From Aliidiomarina soli (lineage in GTDB: Bacteria > Pseudomonadota > Gammaproteobacteria > Enterobacterales > Alteromonadaceae), in NCBI RefSeq assembly GCF_003986975.1, contig NZ_PIPO01000003.1, forward strand, positions 310,001 through 374,000: a stretch of DNA of 64,000 nt, read 5' to 3'. Made by a program: the position numbers and the translations under genes. Positions 60,901 to 64,000 of this stretch are shown here, one piece after another. The notes under the pieces are model-generated. The model saw nothing but the letters and a program-made list of their open reading frames with translations, was not told the origin of the DNA and ran no database searches. Positions within the stretch are counted from its first letter, which is position 1; the number at the start of each line of letters is the position of its first letter.

Positions 60901-61390
60901 GTTCCATCACCTGGTTTACAAAGCGATAGCCCGCCTGTTCTAGTTGTGCGCGAAACTTCTCCAGCGGCTTGTTATCACCGGGTTGCAGAATAAAGGCTTG
61001 GCCTTGCACGTAGGACGGCGGGGCGATGCGGTGAAGCAGGGTATTTAATGAAACAATCAGGATACCCTGTTCACTCTCGGGCAATGTTGCCAGCACCCGT
61101 AAACGTTCGGAAATAATATCCTGGTGTGGCGAAAAGGTGTCGTAGGGTAAGGTTTCCCAGTCTGGAAAGACGCTGATATACGGCGCCAGGCGCGGGGTGA
61201 AGAAGCGAATTTCCTGTTCCAGCCGATACGCAGCAGGGGCGTCAGCAGTGACCAGTAAGATCCGGCGCGGTTCCCGCTCTGCCAGAGAAGCCAGGGCGAG
61301 AGCGCTGCTACTGCCTTCTAACTGGCGCCAGGTTTTGTCTTGCTCGTTGGCCGGCACTGCGTCGGCCTGAAATACAGAAATTGCTGCCAT
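57917..61390 (-). CDS. mfd: Transcription-repair coupling factor
   Basis: A 1157-aa protein, close to E. coli Mfd (1148). UvrB-like N-terminal domains ([38 protein letters not shown]) come first. The RNA-polymerase-binding Tudor-like region follows ([40 protein letters not shown]). The RecG-like translocase module is [20 protein letters not shown] (Walker A), [10 protein letters not shown] (DEEH), [13 protein letters not shown] and [14 protein letters not shown]. It removes stalled RNA polymerase at lesions and recruits UvrA. The next gene downstream is csiV; upstream is a PilZ gene. Confidence 0.98.
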   Translation of the reverse strand: [1157 protein letters not shown]

Positions 61391-61450
61391 GAATGATAAT
61401 GCACACGATCAATGCTGGAAAAGTCGCTAGTGTAGCAAAAAGCGTTCTGT

Positions 61451-62056
61451 TTAGGGCTTATTTGCACGCTCGCTTGCACGTTTTTTTAATAGCCGGGTTT
61501 GTGCATGTAATGCGGCACGTACCATCAACTCCTGGTCTTCCTCGCGCAGACGGCGAAACAGGGCTGTGACTCGGTAACCATCTCCATTTTGCTCGCAGTC
61601 GATAATCTCGCCGTAACCGAAAATGGCAGCCGATTCTGCACTCAGAAATAGTTTTAGCTGAACCAGTTGCCCCGGCTCAAATGACGCGGCGGAATAAAAG
61701 CCAATACCGGCGCCACCGTATTCGTATGCTTGATAACGATAGTCGGGGTCGTCTTCATAACGTAGCAGGTAGCCTAGCAGCGCATTCAGCTTTTGATTCT
61801 GCTGGGTGAGTATATTAAGAATTGCCTGACCGGGTTCGCCGAGCGAGCGAATTTGCTGCCAGGCAGCCTGATCCGTTTGCTGCAGTTCACCAGCCATGCG
61901 AAAGACCAGGGGCAACTCACTAAGGAATACCTCTTCATCTGGCAGACCTGCTTTGTCGTCCAGTGGAATTACATTGATATCGAGTGCTTCTTTTATGGCG
62001 AAGTACTCAGCGTATTCGTCGCGGGCCTGTTGCAGATGGTCAGTCGATGTTGTCAT
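61451..62056 (-). CDS. PilZ-domain c-di-GMP-binding protein
   Basis: A 201-aa protein. The C-terminal half resembles a PilZ barrel (GGAGIGFYSAASFEPGQLVQLKLFL, then VTALFRRLREEDQELMVRAA), but the canonical RxxxR and D/NxSxxG motifs are not both intact, so c-di-GMP binding is uncertain. The N-terminal helical part (LQQARDEYAEYFAIKEALDI) is typical of the mfd-linked PilZ family. It lies upstream of mfd, same strand, and diverges from lolC. The function may be protein-protein contact rather than direct c-di-GMP sensing. Confidence 0.75.
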   Translation of the reverse strand: MTTSTDHLQQARDEYAEYFAIKEALDINVIPLDDKAGLPDEEVFLSELPLVFRMAGELQQTDQAAWQQIRSLGEPGQAILNILTQQNQKLNALLGYLLRYEDDPDYRYQAYEYGGAGIGFYSAASFEPGQLVQLKLFLSAESAAIFGYGEIIDCEQNGDGYRVTALFRRLREEDQELMVRAALHAQTRLLKKRASERANKP

Positions 62057-62148
62057 TTGTTACTCGTTTGCCAGTTGTGCCATGGGCTTATTGTCTTTAT
62101 GCTTTCACACTTTACTTTAGCAAACCAGACTTGAACAGGCGCAATCAT

Positions 62149-63384
62149 ATGTTTCAGCCCGCTCCGTTGTTTTTAGGCGTGCGCTACAGCCGCAGTAGTC
62201 AGGGCTCCGCGTTTACCCGCTTCATTAACCGTTTCTCTTTGCTCGGGATTATGATTGGAGTCGCGGCGCTTATTGTGGTGACATCGGTTATGAACGGCTT
62301 TGAAAATGAGCTGAAAAATCGCATTCTCGGTGTCGTCCCCCAGGTCACTATCAGCGCCACAGCCAACACGGGTATGGCCGACTGGCAGGCCCAGCGGGCA
62401 GCGCTGAAATTGCCCGAATCGGTTTTACACAGTAGCCCTTATGTGCAGATTGAAGGGCTGGTGCAGGGGCGTGGTCAGTTGAATGCCGTTATGTTGCAGG
62501 GGCTTTACCCGGAATTTGAAGACCATCACAATGTCGTCACGCGACATATGGTGCGCGGTAGCTTAAACAATCTCGAAGCAGGCGAATACGGCATTATTCT
62601 GGGGCGTCCGCTGGCCAATCGGTTGGATGTTCAGGTCGGTGAGCAGGTCCGCATTGTCGCCGCTGCAGGCGGCCAGTTTACCCCGGTCGGGGTGATGCCG
62701 GCTCAGCGTATGTTCCGCGTCGTCGGGCAGTTTGAATTAGGTGCAGAGATAGATCGCCAGCTGGTACTGATGCACGGCGATGATCTGGCGCGCTTGTTGC
62801 GCTTCCCTGAGGGTCATGTCAGTGGGATACGACTTTACCTTGATGATGCGTTCCGGGCTGAACAGGTTGCTGCCGTTCTCGCACCACAGGTGAATGAGGA
62901 AAGCCGCATCGGACAGTGGACCGAGCGCTACGGGCGGTTATTTGCTGCGGTACGCATGGAGAAAGGGATGATGCTCTTTATGCTGACGCTGGTGGTGGCG
63001 GTTGCAGCTTTTAACGTAGTCTCGGCGTTGGTTATGGTGATTCACGATAAACGCTATGACATTGCCATTTTACAGACTCAGGGATTGTCGCGCCCTGCGG
63101 TCTTCGCCATGTTGCTGGTGCAGGGGGCTTACAACGGGATCGTGGGCACACTGCTGGGGGTGTTGATTGGTCTCTTGCTTTGTCTGCTGCTGAACCCGCT
63201 GCTAGATGCCTTTGGCGTCGGTATCATGGCCTACACTGACGGTGCTGGCTTACCCATAGTGATTGAACCATGGCAGGTCACCGGCATTGCGCTGCTGGCG
63301 CTTGTGTTAACCCTTTTCGCTACTATTTACCCAGCCTGGCGCGCTGCGGCTATTAAGCCCGCGCAGGCACTTCGTTACGAGTAA
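62149..63384 (+). CDS. lolC: Lipoprotein-releasing ABC transporter permease LolC
   Basis: A 411-aa inner-membrane protein. FINRFSLLGIMIGVAALIVV is the first helix and conserved LolC/LolE start. A large periplasmic domain follows, then three C-terminal helices (LFMLTLVVAVAAFNVVSALV, NGIVGTLLGVLIGLLLCLLL, VTGIALLALVLTLFATIYPA). LolCDE extracts mature lipoproteins from the inner membrane and passes them to LolA. The ATG at 62149 starts the homology; the frame upstream of it is open but untranslated. It is followed 6 bp later by lolD. Position (first of the set) favours lolC over lolE. Confidence 0.93.
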   Translation: MFQPAPLFLGVRYSRSSQGSAFTRFINRFSLLGIMIGVAALIVVTSVMNGFENELKNRILGVVPQVTISATANTGMADWQAQRAALKLPESVLHSSPYVQIEGLVQGRGQLNAVMLQGLYPEFEDHHNVVTRHMVRGSLNNLEAGEYGIILGRPLANRLDVQVGEQVRIVAAAGGQFTPVGVMPAQRMFRVVGQFELGAEIDRQLVLMHGDDLARLLRFPEGHVSGIRLYLDDAFRAEQVAAVLAPQVNEESRIGQWTERYGRLFAAVRMEKGMMLFMLTLVVAVAAFNVVSALVMVIHDKRYDIAILQTQGLSRPAVFAMLLVQGAYNGIVGTLLGVLIGLLLCLLLNPLLDAFGVGIMAYTDGAGLPIVIEPWQVTGIALLALVLTLFATIYPAWRAAAIKPAQALRYE

Positions 63385-63390
63385 CCGATA

Positions 63391-64000
63391 ATGACTAATT
63401 TGCTTCAATGTAACCATATCAGTAAAACCTTTACCGACGGTGAGCAACAGGTCAAGGTACTGCAGGATGTCAGTTTTTCACTTGCTGCTGGCGATATGAT
63501 GGCAATCGTCGGGTCATCGGGTTCAGGAAAAAGTACACTGCTGCATATTCTCGGCAGTCTGGATACGGCGACAGCGGGCGAAGTGGTGATGCAGGGCCAG
63601 TCGTTGAACAGTTTGAAAGAGCGTCAGCGTGCCAAATGGCGTAACCAGAAGCTCGGCTTTATTTACCAGTTTCATCATCTTCTCGGAGAATTTTCGGCGC
63701 TGGAAAATGTGGCGATGCCGTTGTTGATTGGTGGCATGAATCCGGCGAAGGCCAAACAGCAGGCGGCTGAGCTGCTTGAACGCGTTGGCTTGGCGCATCG
63801 CATGACCCATGCGCCAGCCAAGTTATCCGGCGGCGAGCGGCAGCGGGTTGCGATCGCCCGCGCCTTGGTCAATCAGCCAGCTCTGGTACTAGCAGATGAA
63901 CCGACCGGAAATCTTGATGAAACCACCGCGGAAACCATTTACAGCCTGATGCTGGAACTGAATGAACAACTGAATACCGCATTCATTGTGGTAACCCATG
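63391..64000 (+). CDS. lolD: Lipoprotein-releasing ABC transporter ATP-binding protein LolD (3' end cut by window)
   Basis: Begins at ATG 63391, six bases after lolC, and stays open to the window end (203 codons seen of about 230). It begins [14 protein letters not shown]. Walker A is [12 protein letters not shown], followed by the Q-loop ([10 protein letters not shown]), the ABC signature [16 protein letters not shown], Walker [13 protein letters not shown] and the H-loop (VVTH) at the last bases. LolD powers LolCE. The full gene and lolE probably follow outside the window. Confidence 0.96.
   Translation, partial: MTNLLQCNHISKTFTDGEQQVKVLQDVSFSLAAGDMMAIVGSSGSGKSTLLHILGSLDTATAGEVVMQGQSLNSLKERQRAKWRNQKLGFIYQFHHLLGEFSALENVAMPLLIGGMNPAKAKQQAAELLERVGLAHRMTHAPAKLSGGERQRVAIARALVNQPALVLADEPTGNLDETTAETIYSLMLELNEQLNTAFIVVTH

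Noticed and set aside
1-64000. CRISPR arrays, tRNA or rRNA genes, IS elements, prophage genes
   Set aside because: No regular short repeats, no tRNA cloverleaf other than the ssrA domain, and no transposase, integrase or capsid genes were seen.

Overview
The window reads as an ordinary chromosomal segment of a marine-type gammaproteobacterium. The best guess is the Alteromonadales, near Idiomarina/Pseudidiomarina. This is inferred from gene content and similarity to enteric and Vibrio proteins (YghU, YbiI, YebG, TesB, AcnA, Ndh), the enteric-like tmRNA tag ANDDNYALAA, the csiV-mfd-lolCD neighbourhood also found in Vibrio, and the many large periplasmic peptidase-type proteins. No taxon marker such as rRNA is present, so the genus is a guess. 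The window holds one RNA gene (ssrA, tmRNA). No IS element, prophage, CRISPR array or tRNA gene was seen.

Layout: 1-4.4 kb holds the tail of a GNAT/C39-peptidase-like fusion, a wrbA / old-yellow-enzyme / DCC-protein redox cluster and an unrecognised 326-aa protein. 4.5-4.9 kb is ssrA with its terminator. 5.0-6.3 kb is a divergent XRE-cupin regulator and LysE/ArgO-type exporter. 6.3-8.9 kb is an AT-richer stretch of small secreted and membrane hypotheticals. 9.0-11.0 kb has yebG with a LexA box and a MocR-type regulator, followed by ccoG. 12.5-16.0 kb has an M14 peptidase-like protein with a tandem MetJ-box-like operator, DUF421 and YbiI proteins. 16.2-20.7 kb has a histidine phosphatase lipoprotein and a TonB receptor, both preceded by 11-bp-phased Pho-box-like repeats. 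21.7-30.7 kb has a chemotaxis receptor, a membrane protein/XRE pair with a duplicated operator, a sirtuin, a serine hydrolase, an alpha/beta hydrolase, a DUF885 protein and a hemerythrin. 30.8-34.4 kb has two curlin-repeat proteins sharing a C-terminal module, flanking yghU. 34.4-40.9 kb has egtB-egtD (ergothioneine) and an RND efflux pair with a Fur-like box upstream. 41-46.9 kb holds a CBS protein, ndh, a SixA-like phosphatase, a diguanylate cyclase, a GT25 glycosyltransferase and tesB. 47-49.8 kb is acnA. 49.9-55.0 kb is a tightly packed five-gene operon: Fn3-like membrane protein, Na+/solute symporter, 39-aa membrane microprotein, divergent carbamoyltransferase, glutamine-dependent asparagine synthetase. 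55.1-56.6 kb is an orphan AztD-like zinc metallochaperone lipoprotein behind a Zur-box-like palindrome. 56.6-64 kb is csiV, mfd, a PilZ protein and lolC-lolD (cut by the window end).

The most interesting leads are: (1) the 49.9-55.0 kb operon, whose carbamoyltransferase keeps the carbamoyl-phosphate residues but has lost the aspartate-binding Arg/Gln pair; (2) the Pho-box phosphatase/TonB pair, a probable organic-phosphate scavenging unit with an altered HAE motif; (3) the paralogous curlin-repeat pair, one soluble and one membrane-anchored; (4) the Zur-AztD, MetJ-M14 and XRE operator assignments, each readable directly in the DNA.
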